The translations under genes were made by a program, and so were the position numbers. A stretch of 60,481 bases of DNA, taken from the NCBI RefSeq assembly GCF_016583785.1, contig NZ_NRRU01000018.1, positions 1-60,481 on the forward strand, given 5' to 3'. The number at the start of each line of letters is the position of its first letter. Positions within the stretch are counted from its first letter, which is position 1. Positions 40,472-49,219 of the stretch are shown here, one piece after another. This DNA is from Rubrivivax gelatinosus. Its GTDB lineage: Bacteria; Pseudomonadota; Gammaproteobacteria; Burkholderiales; Burkholderiaceae_C. Under the pieces are notes generated by a model that searched no databases, was not told where the DNA came from, and saw nothing but the letters and a program-made list of their open reading frames with translations.

Positions 40472-42925
40472 TCACGGCGTGGTGGTTCCCCTGGGCGATC
40501 CTCGTTCACGCCGCCACCGTGCGGCGGTCGTGGCCAGACCGATGCCGGCCAGCCACAGTGCCCAGGTCGCCGGCTCGGGCACCATCAGCGCACCGGCCGC
40601 GACCAGGTACTCGAGGCCGAAGTCCTGGGCTCCGACGCCGCTGAACGTGTAGTCCACCGTCAGGTCCACCACGCCACTGAACACGCCAAGGTCCAGCGTG
40701 CGGTCCTTGAAGAAGGACTCGGCGGCGCTCAGCGACGTGAAACTGCGGCTCAGCAGCGTCTGGCCGAAGTTCTCGACGCTGAACCTGAAGTCGATCGGCA
40801 GACCGCCGTCCTGGCCGGTGAAGTCGACGAGGCCGAGGACGACGGGTTGGCTGCCGGCCAGGCTGATGCGGTAGTGGGCACCACCCTCGGCGGAGTGTCC
40901 CGATTCGTCGTCGAGGTAGCCACTGAGGTGCACACCGGTGGCGGTGGCGGCGATGACGCCGAGGGTACCGGACGCCAGCGCCGCGGCGACTGCGGGCGCG
41001 CGGGACAGGGCGCTGGCGACGGTGGTGTCGGCAGGGGCGGCGTCGATGCGGGTGAACGCCTGGTTCACGGAGAAAGGATCCTCGAGCGGCGGGCCGCCGA
41101 CGCCTTCGCCGTGGGCCACGCGCGCCGTGGCCAGGCCGAAGCTGCGGCCTGTCACGACCGCTTTCGCGCTCGTGACGCGCTCGAGTGTGCCGGCGGCCTC
41201 GGCCTGGGCACTGGCGCGGCTGTCACCGTCGCCGGTGGTTTGGGCGCGGACGTCGGCTCGCCCGTCCATGCCTGCCTGTGCCTGCGCCTGTGCGTCGGCA
41301 CGGCGCCAGAGGGAATCGGCGATAGCGGTCGCGGTCGCGGCTCCTCGGCGCTCGCTCGCGTTCGCCTGGGCTTGCGCGGTCGCGTCTGCCCAATCGAGGC
41401 TGCCGACCTCGCTCCGGGCCAACGCCACGCGCCCGGCGCGCGCCGTGGCGGTGCCGGAGGACGAGCCGCCACGGCCCCCCAGGTCGCCGCCCCTGCCGCC
41501 AAAGACGCCGAGCACGGCGTCCGCAGCCGATCCGGGGCTGTCGACAGCGAGTTCCAGGACACCGCGCGCGGCGCCGCCGAAGCCATCTTCGCCGTACACG
41601 GCGCCGTCTTCCGGCGGCCCGTGTGGCCTGCGCACGCTGCCGCCCGCGCCACCTCGGACCTCGAGCGCGCCCGACACCGCGCTCGCTCCGCTGCCGGACC
41701 AGCGCAGCGCCGCGTCGGCCTGGCCGCCGGCGCCGCCATTGCCGCCCTGGGTCGAGTCCGTATCGCCGCCCGACCCGGCTTGCACCCGCGCGCTCAGGTG
41801 CAGTGTGCCCCGCGCGCTGCCGCCGACCGTTCGGCTGGTGAAGACGTCGGCGCCGCGGCCGCCGTCGCCCGCTTGGCTGTCGCCGCCCTTGCCCCCTTGC
41901 AGGAGCAGTGATGCCCAGGCGTCGCCGCTGCCACTGGCGGCGGTCGCGTCTCCGGAGGCCGTGGCGCCATCGCCGCCGGACCCGTACGCGAGCTGACCGT
42001 CGCTGCCGATCGCCGTCACGAAGGATCGGGCTTCGGCGCCCGTCGTCCCGGCGTGACCGGAGGCCGTCGCACGACCGCCACGAGAGAAGCCGCTCGCGTA
42101 GGCGGCCGGGATTCCTCCCTCCGCGCGGACCTCGGCTTGCACCGGGCCGCGCCCATTGACCGAGGCGTGTGCGGTGGCGTCTCCCCCGCCGCCGCCCGAA
42201 TACCCCCAACTGGTGCCGCCCCCCGCACCGCCGATGGCTCGCACCACCGCAACCAGCGGGCGTGTCGGGCTGTCGCTTCCGAGACTGAGCGTGGCGCTGG
42301 CGGCGCCGCCGTCTCCACCGTACGCGAAGTTCTCGGACGCGCCGCCATCGCCCCCGACCGCGGTTGCGAGCGCCAGGTCGGATCCGGTGGCATATCCCGT
42401 GACGTCTGCAGTGGCCATGCCGCCGGCACCGGCCCGGAAGTCCATGCCGCTGGAAGCGCCGCCGTGCCCGCCGACCGCCGATGCCTGGGCGCTGCCACCC
42501 GCGGCGCCGGTCCCGTCCAGCCTCGCACGGGCCTGGGCCCCGCCGCCGTTGCCGCCGTCGGCCGCGCTGCCGGCGCCCCCGGCTCCACCGAATGCCTGCG
42601 CGCTGACGTCGGTCCGGTCCAGCCCCGAGCCGATGGCGGTGGCGCGTGCCGAACCGCCGTATCCCCCCGGGGCGCCGTCGCCCATCCCGCTATTGCCGCC
42701 GGGCCCGCCGTAAGCGCGGGCGGACACGGAGAGCGATTGACCCGCCACATCGGCGAAGCTCTGTTGCGCCGTGGCGCTGCCTCCGTCCTCGCCGACGGCG
42801 CCCGGGACGCCGTGGACGACGGTCTCCTTCGTCAGGTCCGCAGCCCAGGCCGGGGGCCACGCGACCAGCAGCAGGGCCCACATCGCGTGGTACCGACAAG
42901 CGCCGCATCGATTCCGGTAGCCCAT
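40472..42925 (-). CDS. large Gly/Ala-rich PEP-CTERM surface protein
   Basis: An 817-residue exported protein. Signal peptide to ~28 (…VAWPPAWA), then some 550 residues of degenerate repeats, each ~30-40 long, alternating an Ala/Ser beta-like strand (VSAQAFGG, SARATAIG, AQASAVGG) with GGxGG turns, reminiscent of polyglycine-II or beta-solenoid folds. A less repetitive C-terminal region (~600-780) resembles an extracellular beta domain. It ends in VPEPATWALWLAGIGLATTAARWRRER (782 on), the PEP-CTERM sorting signal: VPEP, hydrophobic helix, Arg cluster. Exosortase would cleave it and anchor or release it at the surface. The ATG at 42923-42925 has GAGGAGG at ideal distance; extension to 42985 lacks one. 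The partner exosortase is not in the window. Confidence 0.85.
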   Translation of the reverse strand: MGYRNRCGACRYHAMWALLLVAWPPAWAADLTKETVVHGVPGAVGEDGGSATAQQSFADVAGQSLSVSARAYGGPGGNSGMGDGAPGGYGGSARATAIGSGLDRTDVSAQAFGGAGGAGSAADGGNGGGAQARARLDGTGAAGGSAQASAVGGHGGASSGMDFRAGAGGMATADVTGYATGSDLALATAVGGDGGASENFAYGGDGGAASATLSLGSDSPTRPLVAVVRAIGGAGGGTSWGYSGGGGGDATAHASVNGRGPVQAEVRAEGGIPAAYASGFSRGGRATASGHAGTTGAEARSFVTAIGSDGQLAYGSGGDGATASGDATAASGSGDAWASLLLQGGKGGDSQAGDGGRGADVFTSRTVGGSARGTLHLSARVQAGSGGDTDSTQGGNGGAGGQADAALRWSGSGASAVSGALEVRGGAGGSVRRPHGPPEDGAVYGEDGFGGAARGVLELAVDSPGSAADAVLGVFGGRGGDLGGRGGSSSGTATARAGRVALARSEVGSLDWADATAQAQANASERRGAATATAIADSLWRRADAQAQAQAGMDGRADVRAQTTGDGDSRASAQAEAAGTLERVTSAKAVVTGRSFGLATARVAHGEGVGGPPLEDPFSVNQAFTRIDAAPADTTVASALSRAPAVAAALASGTLGVIAATATGVHLSGYLDDESGHSAEGGAHYRISLAGSQPVVLGLVDFTGQDGGLPIDFRFSVENFGQTLLSRSFTSLSAAESFFKDRTLDLGVFSGVVDLTVDYTFSGVGAQDFGLEYLVAAGALMVPEPATWALWLAGIGLATTAARWRRERGSPRGTTTP

Positions 42926-42944
42926 TTCGGCCTCCTCGAAACGG

Positions 42945-43048
42945 GTTCGACAAGCCTGGAGCATGGCCGAGCGGCCTGCCTTCAATCAAGCGGGCGGCCT
43001 CCGCGGCGAGGCTTCACGACCAGAGAAGTGTGTGCAGGCTTGTCGAAC
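42945..43048. repeat. perfect 14-bp inverted repeat flanking 76 bp
   Basis: GTTCGACAAGCCTG (42945-42958) and its exact reverse complement CAGGCTTGTCGAAC (43035-43048), between the PEP-CTERM start and polA. The interior shows no gene. The sequence is similar to the GTTCGACAAGC-type palindromic elements common in Proteobacteria. It could be a mini-element, a hairpin or an operator. Confidence 0.75.
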
Positions 43049-43164
43049 GCGTGTCGCGTCACGGCGAGGCAGCGCGAAACGCATCCGGCCCGCGCCGACC
43101 CGGCCTTGCAGGCATCCGCGACGCCCTGGCGGCAGCCGTCGGTGCGGTGGCGCGCACCGTCACC

Positions 43165-43170
43165 GACAAT
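43165..43170 (+). promoter_or_regulatory. -10-like GACAAT, 7 nt before polA
   Basis: GACAAT, CGCCGCC, ATG; no Shine-Dalgarno. Confidence 0.45.
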
Positions 43171-43177
43171 CGCCGCC

Positions 43178-45919
43178 ATGAGCGACACCCGCCCCACGCT
43201 GCTGCTGGTCGATGGTTCCAGCTACCTCTACCGCGCCTACCACGCGATGCCCGACCTGCGTTCGCCGGACGGTTTCCCCACCGGCGCGATCCACGGCATG
43301 GTCGCGATGATGAAGCGCCTGCGCGAGCAGGTGCCGGCCGAACACGCGGTCTGCATCTTCGACGCCAAGGGCCCGACCTTCCGCGACGCCTGGTACGACC
43401 AGTACAAGGCGCAGCGCGCACCGATGCCCGAGCCGCTGGTGCAGCAGATCGAGCCGATCCACGAGGTCGTGCGCCTGCTCGGCTGGCCGGTGCTGGAAGT
43501 GCCCGGCATCGAGGCCGACGACGCCATCGGCACGCTCGCCTGCGTCGCCAAACGCGCCGGCCACCGTGTCGTCGTCTCCACCGGCGACAAGGACCTGGCT
43601 CAGCTCGTCGACGAACACGTCACGCTGATCAACACGATGAGCAACGAGACGCTGGACCCGCCCGGCGTGCTCGCCAAGTTCGGCGTGCCGCCGGAGAAGA
43701 TCGTCGACTACCTGACGCTGGTCGGTGACAGCGTCGACAACATTCCCGGCGTCAAGGGCGTCGGCAAGGTCACGGCGCTGAAGTGGCTGGCCGCCTACGG
43801 CTCGCTCGACGGCGTCATCGCCGCGGCCGGCACGATCAAGGGCGTCACCGGCGACAACCTGCGCCAGGCGCTGGACTGGCTGCCGCAGGGCCGCCGCCTC
43901 GTCACCGTGGCCTGCGACTGCGACCTGACGCCGCAGGTGCCCGGCTGGCCGGCGCTGGACGCGCTCGCGCTGCGCCCGGTCGACGGCGCCGGGCTGCTGG
44001 GCTTCTTCGGCCGCTTCGGCTTCAAGACCTGGCGCCGCGAGCTGGAGGAGCAGAACAGCCCCGCGGGCGACGCGTCGCAGGCGGCCGAAATCCGCCCCGC
44101 CGCCGAAGCGGTCGCCCGCGAGTACGAGACGATCACGAACTGGGAGCGTTTCGACGCCTGGTTCGAGCGCCTGCAGGCGGCCGAGCTGGTGGCGATCGAC
44201 ACCGAGACCGACTCGCTGGAGCCGATGCGGGCACGCATCGTCGGCATCAGCTTCGCGGTCGAACCCGGCCGCGGCGCCTACGTGCCGCTGGCACACGCCG
44301 GCCCCGACGCGCCCGAGCAGCTGCCGCTGGCCGAGGTGCTGGCGCGGCTCAAGCCCTGGCTGGAGGACGCCACGCGCGCCAAGCTCGGCCAGAACCTGAA
44401 GTACGACCGCCACGTCTTCACCAACGAAGGAATCCGGCTCGCCGGCGTGCGCCACGACACCATGCTCGAGAGCTATGTGCTCGAGGCGCACAAGCCGCAC
44501 GGCCTGGAAAGCCTGGCCGAGCGCCACCTCGGCCGCAAGGGCCTGTCCTACGAGGACGTCTGCGGCAAGGGCGTGAACCAGATCCCGTTCGCCCAGGTCG
44601 ACGTCGCGCGTGCGACCGAGTATTCGGCCGAGGACAGCGAGATGACGCTGCACGTGCACGGCGTGCTCTGGCCCGAGGTCGAGGCCGACGCCGGGCTGCG
44701 CTACGTCTACGAAACGATCGAGATGCCGGTGGCCGAGGTGCTGGCGCGCATCGAGCGCACCGGCGTGCTCGTCGACCCGCAGGAGCTGGCGCGACAGAGC
44801 CGCGACCTGGCCGAACGCATGGTCGCGCTCGAGCAGGAGGTCTATGCGATCGCCGAGCAGCCCTTCAACCTGGGCAGCCCGAAGCAGATCGGCGAGATCC
44901 TGTTCGGCAAGCTCGGCCTGCCGGTGAAAAAACGCACCGCCAGCGGCGCGCCCAGCACCGACGAGGACGTGCTGACCGAACTCGCTGCCGACTACCCGCT
45001 GCCGGCGCGCATCCTCGAGCACCGCAGCCTGGCCAAGTTGAAGGGCACCTACACCGACAAGCTGCCGCTGATGGTCAATCCGGCCACCGGGCGGGTGCAC
45101 ACCAACTACGCGCAGGCGGTGGCGGTGACGGGCCGGCTGGCGAGCAACGAGCCCAACCTGCAGAACATCCCCATCCGCACGGCCGAAGGCCGGCGCGTGC
45201 GCCGCGCCTTCGTCGCGCCGCCGGGGCATGTGATCCTGAGCGCCGACTACTCGCAGATCGAGCTGCGCATCATGGCCCACATCAGCGGCGACGAAGGCCT
45301 GCTGCGCGCCTTCTCCGAAGGCGTGGACGTGCACCGCGCGACCGCCAGCGAAGTCTTCGGCGCGCCGCTGGAGGACGTCACGAGCGAGCAGCGCCGCTAT
45401 GCCAAGGTCATCAACTTCGGCCTCATCTACGGCATGGGCGCTTTCGGCCTGGCGAGCAACCTGGGAATCGAGCAGAAGGCGGCCAAGGACTACATCGACC
45501 GCTATTTCGCGCGTTTCGCCGGGGTCAAGCGCTACATGGACGAGACCCGTGTGCGCGCCAAGGAGAAGGGCTACGTCGAGACCGTCTTCGGCCGCCGGCT
45601 GTGGCTGCCGGAGATCAACTCGGGCAACGGCCCGCGCCGCAGCGGCGCCGAGCGCCAGGCGATCAACGCGCCGATGCAGGGCACGGCCGCCGACCTGATC
45701 AAGCTGGCGATGATCGCGGTGCAGCGGGCGCTGGACGAAGAGGGCCGGGCGACGCGCATGGTGATGCAGGTGCACGACGAACTGGTGCTCGAGGTGCCCG
45801 AGGCCGAACTCGACTGGGCGAAGGAAGCGATCCCGCGCTTGATGGCCGGCGTCGCCGCGCTGAAGGTGCCGCTGCTGGCCGAGGTCGGCATCGGCGCCAA
45901 CTGGGACGAAGCGCACTGA
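43178..45919 (+). CDS. polA: DNA polymerase I
   Basis: A 913-residue three-domain polymerase. The 5'-3' exonuclease/flap domain occupies ~1-290 (LLLVDGSSYLYRAYH, IEADDAIGTLA, VVSTGDKDLAQLVD, VKGVGKVTALKWL). The proofreading domain keeps the Asp-x-Glu pair D341/E343 in AIDTETDSLEP. The polymerase has motif A DYSQIELRIMAHIS, motif B AKVINFGLIYGMGAFGL and motif C MQVHDELVLEV. Full length. It lies beside the DUF2782/thrB block, from which it is separated by the inverted PEP-CTERM gene. Confidence 0.97.
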   Translation: MSDTRPTLLLVDGSSYLYRAYHAMPDLRSPDGFPTGAIHGMVAMMKRLREQVPAEHAVCIFDAKGPTFRDAWYDQYKAQRAPMPEPLVQQIEPIHEVVRLLGWPVLEVPGIEADDAIGTLACVAKRAGHRVVVSTGDKDLAQLVDEHVTLINTMSNETLDPPGVLAKFGVPPEKIVDYLTLVGDSVDNIPGVKGVGKVTALKWLAAYGSLDGVIAAAGTIKGVTGDNLRQALDWLPQGRRLVTVACDCDLTPQVPGWPALDALALRPVDGAGLLGFFGRFGFKTWRRELEEQNSPAGDASQAAEIRPAAEAVAREYETITNWERFDAWFERLQAAELVAIDTETDSLEPMRARIVGISFAVEPGRGAYVPLAHAGPDAPEQLPLAEVLARLKPWLEDATRAKLGQNLKYDRHVFTNEGIRLAGVRHDTMLESYVLEAHKPHGLESLAERHLGRKGLSYEDVCGKGVNQIPFAQVDVARATEYSAEDSEMTLHVHGVLWPEVEADAGLRYVYETIEMPVAEVLARIERTGVLVDPQELARQSRDLAERMVALEQEVYAIAEQPFNLGSPKQIGEILFGKLGLPVKKRTASGAPSTDEDVLTELAADYPLPARILEHRSLAKLKGTYTDKLPLMVNPATGRVHTNYAQAVAVTGRLASNEPNLQNIPIRTAEGRRVRRAFVAPPGHVILSADYSQIELRIMAHISGDEGLLRAFSEGVDVHRATASEVFGAPLEDVTSEQRRYAKVINFGLIYGMGAFGLASNLGIEQKAAKDYIDRYFARFAGVKRYMDETRVRAKEKGYVETVFGRRLWLPEINSGNGPRRSGAERQAINAPMQGTAADLIKLAMIAVQRALDEEGRATRMVMQVHDELVLEVPEAELDWAKEAIPRLMAGVAALKVPLLAEVGIGANWDEAH

Positions 45920-45942
45920 GTGACCCCGGCCCGGCAGCCCGG

Positions 45943-45966
45943 CCACGGCCGCCGACGCGGCCGTGG
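45943..45966 (+). terminator. hairpin after polA
   Basis: CCACGGCCG / CGGCCGTGG, nine-bp stem, six-base loop, 23 bases past the polA stop; no T-run. The remaining bases to 46129 hold only unrecognised leader sequence of the lipoprotein unit. Confidence 0.5.
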
Positions 45967-46129
45967 TCATGGCCATGGTCCGCCGCGGTTCTAGGGGTTG
46001 GTCGGGGCAAGGCTGCCCGATAGCGTGCGCCGGCGTCGGCCCGCAACCCCTGCCCTCTTGCGCCAGCGAGTTGCACCCGGCATCCGATATCCGGGGAGCC
46101 CCGTTGGCCGCTACCGCTTTTCCGCTTCG

Positions 46130-46606
46130 ATGATCCGTCCCGCCCTGCGCCTGAGCGCGCTGCTGGCGGGGGCATTCTCCGGCCTCGTCGCCTGCAGCGA
46201 CCGCGGGGCGGAACCGCCGCTGCATGACGCCGGCGCCCAGCTGCGCGCGGCCGCCGCCGAGCCGGTGCCACGTGCGCGCCAGATCCGCGATCTGCTCGAG
46301 CGTGAGAAGGAATGGGGCGGCGGGCATTCTCCCGTGCCGCGCCGCGGCGCGACCGCGAACACCTTCGCGAAGCTGCGCTCCGAACTCACCCGCGCCGACG
46401 TGCCGGCCCTGCTGCTGCTGATCGAGGACGACGCCGTCGACGTGCGCTCGATGGCGGTGAGCCTGCTCGAGTGCCTGGAGCCGCTGTCCGAACAACTGGT
46501 CGAGCAGCGCGCCGCGCAGGCCGTCGATGCCCAGCGCCGCAGCCGCGACCTCGATGCCTTGATCGGCATCCGCGCCATCCGTGCCGGCGGCACGTCCTGC
46601 CGCTGA
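46130..46606 (+). CDS. hypothetical lipoprotein, helical, upstream of a dockerin protein
   Basis: A 158-residue protein with a signal peptide and lipobox LVAC at 19-22 (MIRPALRLSALLAGAFSGLVAC). The mature part is acidic and helical; ADVPALLLLIEDDAVDVRSMAVSLLECLEPL resembles a single HEAT-like helical repeat. No family recognised. It ends 58 bases before the HetC/VWA/dockerin gene and probably heads its operon; a lipoprotein here may be a membrane tether or periplasmic helper for the two exported neighbours. Start ATG at 46130 gives the shortest signal peptide consistent with the lipobox. Confidence 0.6.
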   Translation: MIRPALRLSALLAGAFSGLVACSDRGAEPPLHDAGAQLRAAAAEPVPRARQIRDLLEREKEWGGGHSPVPRRGATANTFAKLRSELTRADVPALLLLIEDDAVDVRSMAVSLLECLEPLSEQLVEQRAAQAVDAQRRSRDLDALIGIRAIRAGGTSCR

Positions 46607-46664
46607 CCCGTCTTCAGGCCGGCTGCAGGGCCGCTGCAGCGAACGATCGACAGGGAGGCAACTG

Positions 46665-49193
46665 ATGTCATGGCACGAAGTTGAACGCTCGTCCCGCGCT
46701 GCGCTCAGGCGCGCCTGGCTGCTGGCGACGGGCATGGTGATGGCTGCAGGCGCGCTGGCGTTCGCCCCGGGCGGCGGCGTGCACGTCTATCCGGCGTCGA
46801 AGACGCATGGCGAAATCACCGATGAGGCGCTGGCAACGGTTTATGCGTCGGCCGGCTTGACCACGGTCAGCAATTCGATGAAGGCGGCGCGCAAGCAGTT
46901 CGTCGAGGCGAACAAGGCGGTCGACAACGACCAGTTCTCCAGCCGCAAGCATTTCGACGGCGAGAACTTCGCCGGCGGCCAGAGCGAGATCAACGGCCTG
47001 CTGTCCAAGGCGGTGACGCAGGCCAAGGCCGGCGACTTCTCCAATGCGCGCACCAGCGTCGGGGCGGCGTTGCACACGGTTCAGGATTTCTACGCCCATT
47101 CGAACTGGGTCGAACTCGGCAACTCCGCGCCGAGCGCCGAGGTGGGGCGGCCGGGGTCGATCAGCAACACGTCCCCGGTCGGGGACCTGGCCTGCGTCAG
47201 GCTGCCGGCGGTCTGCAACGTCTCCAACCTGGTGACGTCGCGGCTGACCAGCGGCTACTACGGCAAGGAGGACGCGGTCATCCTGCCCGGCAAGTGCCGC
47301 CACGGCGGTTTCTTCGACAGCGGCCCGGGCGCGGACGGGCTGCCGGATCTCACCGGCATCAGCAAGGATTCGGCCGTCTGCCTGGTCACGGGCGCGGGCC
47401 TGGTCGACAGCCCGCACAGCGACTTCAATCCGGCGGCCGCGGCCGTCGCGGTGCGGGCGACGGTGCAGGTCTTCGACGACCTGAAGTCCAAGCTCAGCAC
47501 GAGCGAGTTCAAGTCGCTGCTCGGCGTCGGCCCGAGCCTGGCGTTCTCGATCGACACCACGGGCAGCATGGGCTCGATCATCGCCGGGGTCCGCAGCGCG
47601 GCGATCTCGATCGTCAACAGCCGCCTGGGCACCGAGCAGGAACCGTCGAAGTACGTGCTCAGCCCGTTCAACGACCCGTCCACCGGGCCGGCGACCTCGA
47701 CTGCCGACGCCAACGCCTTCAAGGCCGCGATCGGCGCGCTCGGCGCCAGCGGCGGCGGCGATTGCCCGGAACTGTCGATGGCCGGCAGCTACAGCGCGGT
47801 CGACCTGTCCGACGACCGCGGCGACGTCTTCGTCTTCACCGACGCATCCTCCAAGGACGCCAGCCTGGCGTTTGCGGTCAGCTCGCTCGCGTCGACCAAA
47901 CGCGTCAAGGTCTTCTACGCCCTGTTCGGCAGCTGCTCGCCCTACGACCCCGCCTACTTCAGCGTCGCCAACGCCTCCGGCGGCCAGGTGTTCACGCTCG
48001 CCGCGTCCGAGGCGGGCACGGTCACCCGGCTCAGCGACATCCTGGCGCGCAACAACGCGGTCGACGTCGAGAGCCGCCAGGGCAGCGTCGTCACCGGCGC
48101 GCCGGTCACGATCCCGTTCAGCGTCGATTCCTCGATGTCCAAGCTCAACGTGTCGTACTCGGACATCGACGCCACCACGCTGACGCTTTACCGCCCCGAC
48201 GGCGTCATCGTCACGCCGTCGACGCCCGGCGTGTCGACGATCGCGCTCAGCAACGGCGTGATCTACTCGATCAACCCGCCCGCGGCCGGGGTGTGGCGCG
48301 CCGTCATCGGCGGCAGCGGCCAGTACTCGCTGCTGGTCAACGGCGAGAGCCAGGTCGCGCTGGACCAGTTCGACTTCGCCGAGCTCGCCGGGCGCGGCGG
48401 CCACCAGGGCTACTACGCGATCACGGGGCTGCCGCTGGTCGGCAAGACCTACAAGGCGGTGGCGCGCTTGTCCGGATCACCGGCCTCGGTGGCGTTCGAG
48501 TTTCGCGACCTCGACGGCGCCACCATCGCCCCGTTCGCGCTCGCCGACGCCGACGTGGAGGCCCACTACCTGGCGGGCGACGTGCGCATCCCGTCGCAGA
48601 GCTTTCGCGTCTACGCAACCGGCGCCGATGCCGGCGGCACCGCGTTTCAGCGCCTGATCGCGACCGTCGTCTTCCCGCAGACGGTGAGCGTCAATCCGCC
48701 GGCCGCGGTGGACCTGGGCCAGGGCCAGACGAGCAGCTACGTCTTCGAGGTGCGCAACGAAGGGCCGGCAGCGACCTTCGTCTTCGCGGCCAAGGACACG
48801 GCCGGCTTCGTTTCCGGGAGCATGACGCCGGCCTCGGCGACGCTGGCCACCGGGGCTTCGGCGCTGACCAAGGTGACGCTGAAGGTCGGTGCCGCGATAC
48901 CGGTCGGGACCCGTGACTCGCTCACCGTCACGGCCACCGATGCGGCCGATGCTGCGCGGCGCAACTTCGCGGTGCTGACGAGTTCGGTCGTCGCACCCAA
49001 GGTCTCGGGCGACGTGAACCGCGACGGCGTGGTCGACTGCGGCGACCTGAACCTCGTCAAGGCCTCGTTCGGCAGCCGCACGGGCTCGCGCGCGTTCAAC
49101 CCGGACGTCGATGTCGACGGCAACGGCGTGATCGACGCGCGCGACCTCGCCTTCGTCGCCCGGCTGGTGCCGGCCGGGACGGTGTGCAAATGA
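46665..49193 (+). CDS. secreted HetC/phospholipase-C-like + VWA protein with C-terminal type I dockerin
   Basis: An 842-residue exported protein (signal ~1-33). The N-terminal domain (~40-270) resembles the HetC/VWA7 family: THGEITDEAL at 47-56 and HTVQDFYAHSNW with H137, D141 and H145, an H-x3-D-x3-H arrangement related to zinc-dependent phospholipase C. A VWA domain (~290-470) has the MIDAS motif D297-x-T-G-S301 (DTTGSMG) and GGDCPELS. Ig-like or beta-sandwich segments follow (~480-775). The last 60 residues are a dockerin: two calcium loops DVNRDGVVDCGD (783-794) and DVDGNGVIDARD, with Cys in loop 1 and near the C-terminus. Start ATG at 46665 follows AGGGAGG. The next gene, 26 bases on, encodes a cohesin-like PEP-CTERM protein. 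Enzymatic activity is unproven. Confidence 0.85.
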   Translation: MSWHEVERSSRAALRRAWLLATGMVMAAGALAFAPGGGVHVYPASKTHGEITDEALATVYASAGLTTVSNSMKAARKQFVEANKAVDNDQFSSRKHFDGENFAGGQSEINGLLSKAVTQAKAGDFSNARTSVGAALHTVQDFYAHSNWVELGNSAPSAEVGRPGSISNTSPVGDLACVRLPAVCNVSNLVTSRLTSGYYGKEDAVILPGKCRHGGFFDSGPGADGLPDLTGISKDSAVCLVTGAGLVDSPHSDFNPAAAAVAVRATVQVFDDLKSKLSTSEFKSLLGVGPSLAFSIDTTGSMGSIIAGVRSAAISIVNSRLGTEQEPSKYVLSPFNDPSTGPATSTADANAFKAAIGALGASGGGDCPELSMAGSYSAVDLSDDRGDVFVFTDASSKDASLAFAVSSLASTKRVKVFYALFGSCSPYDPAYFSVANASGGQVFTLAASEAGTVTRLSDILARNNAVDVESRQGSVVTGAPVTIPFSVDSSMSKLNVSYSDIDATTLTLYRPDGVIVTPSTPGVSTIALSNGVIYSINPPAAGVWRAVIGGSGQYSLLVNGESQVALDQFDFAELAGRGGHQGYYAITGLPLVGKTYKAVARLSGSPASVAFEFRDLDGATIAPFALADADVEAHYLAGDVRIPSQSFRVYATGADAGGTAFQRLIATVVFPQTVSVNPPAAVDLGQGQTSSYVFEVRNEGPAATFVFAAKDTAGFVSGSMTPASATLATGASALTKVTLKVGAAIPVGTRDSLTVTATDAADAARRNFAVLTSSVVAPKVSGDVNRDGVVDCGDLNLVKASFGSRTGSRAFNPDVDVDGNGVIDARDLAFVARLVPAGTVCK

Positions 49194-49219
49194 TCGGGTT
49201 CGACTTTCGGGAGGACAAC

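Noticed and set aside
42053..43177. A plus-strand open frame fused in front of polA and antisense to the PEP-CTERM gene
   Set aside because: polA homologues start at 43178 (MSDTRPTLLLVDGSS); the PEP-CTERM signal peptide, repeats and sorting signal show the minus strand is coding.
45998..46025. GG-N10-GC sequence upstream of the lipoprotein-dockerin-cohesin unit as a sigma-54 site
   Set aside because: It fits only the minimal GG/GC spacing; the surrounding bases do not match TGGCAC-N5-TTGC.
43160..46735. A 1191-codon minus-strand open frame opposite polA
   Set aside because: Shadow of polA; composition and lack of motifs match the antisense pattern, and polA is unambiguous.
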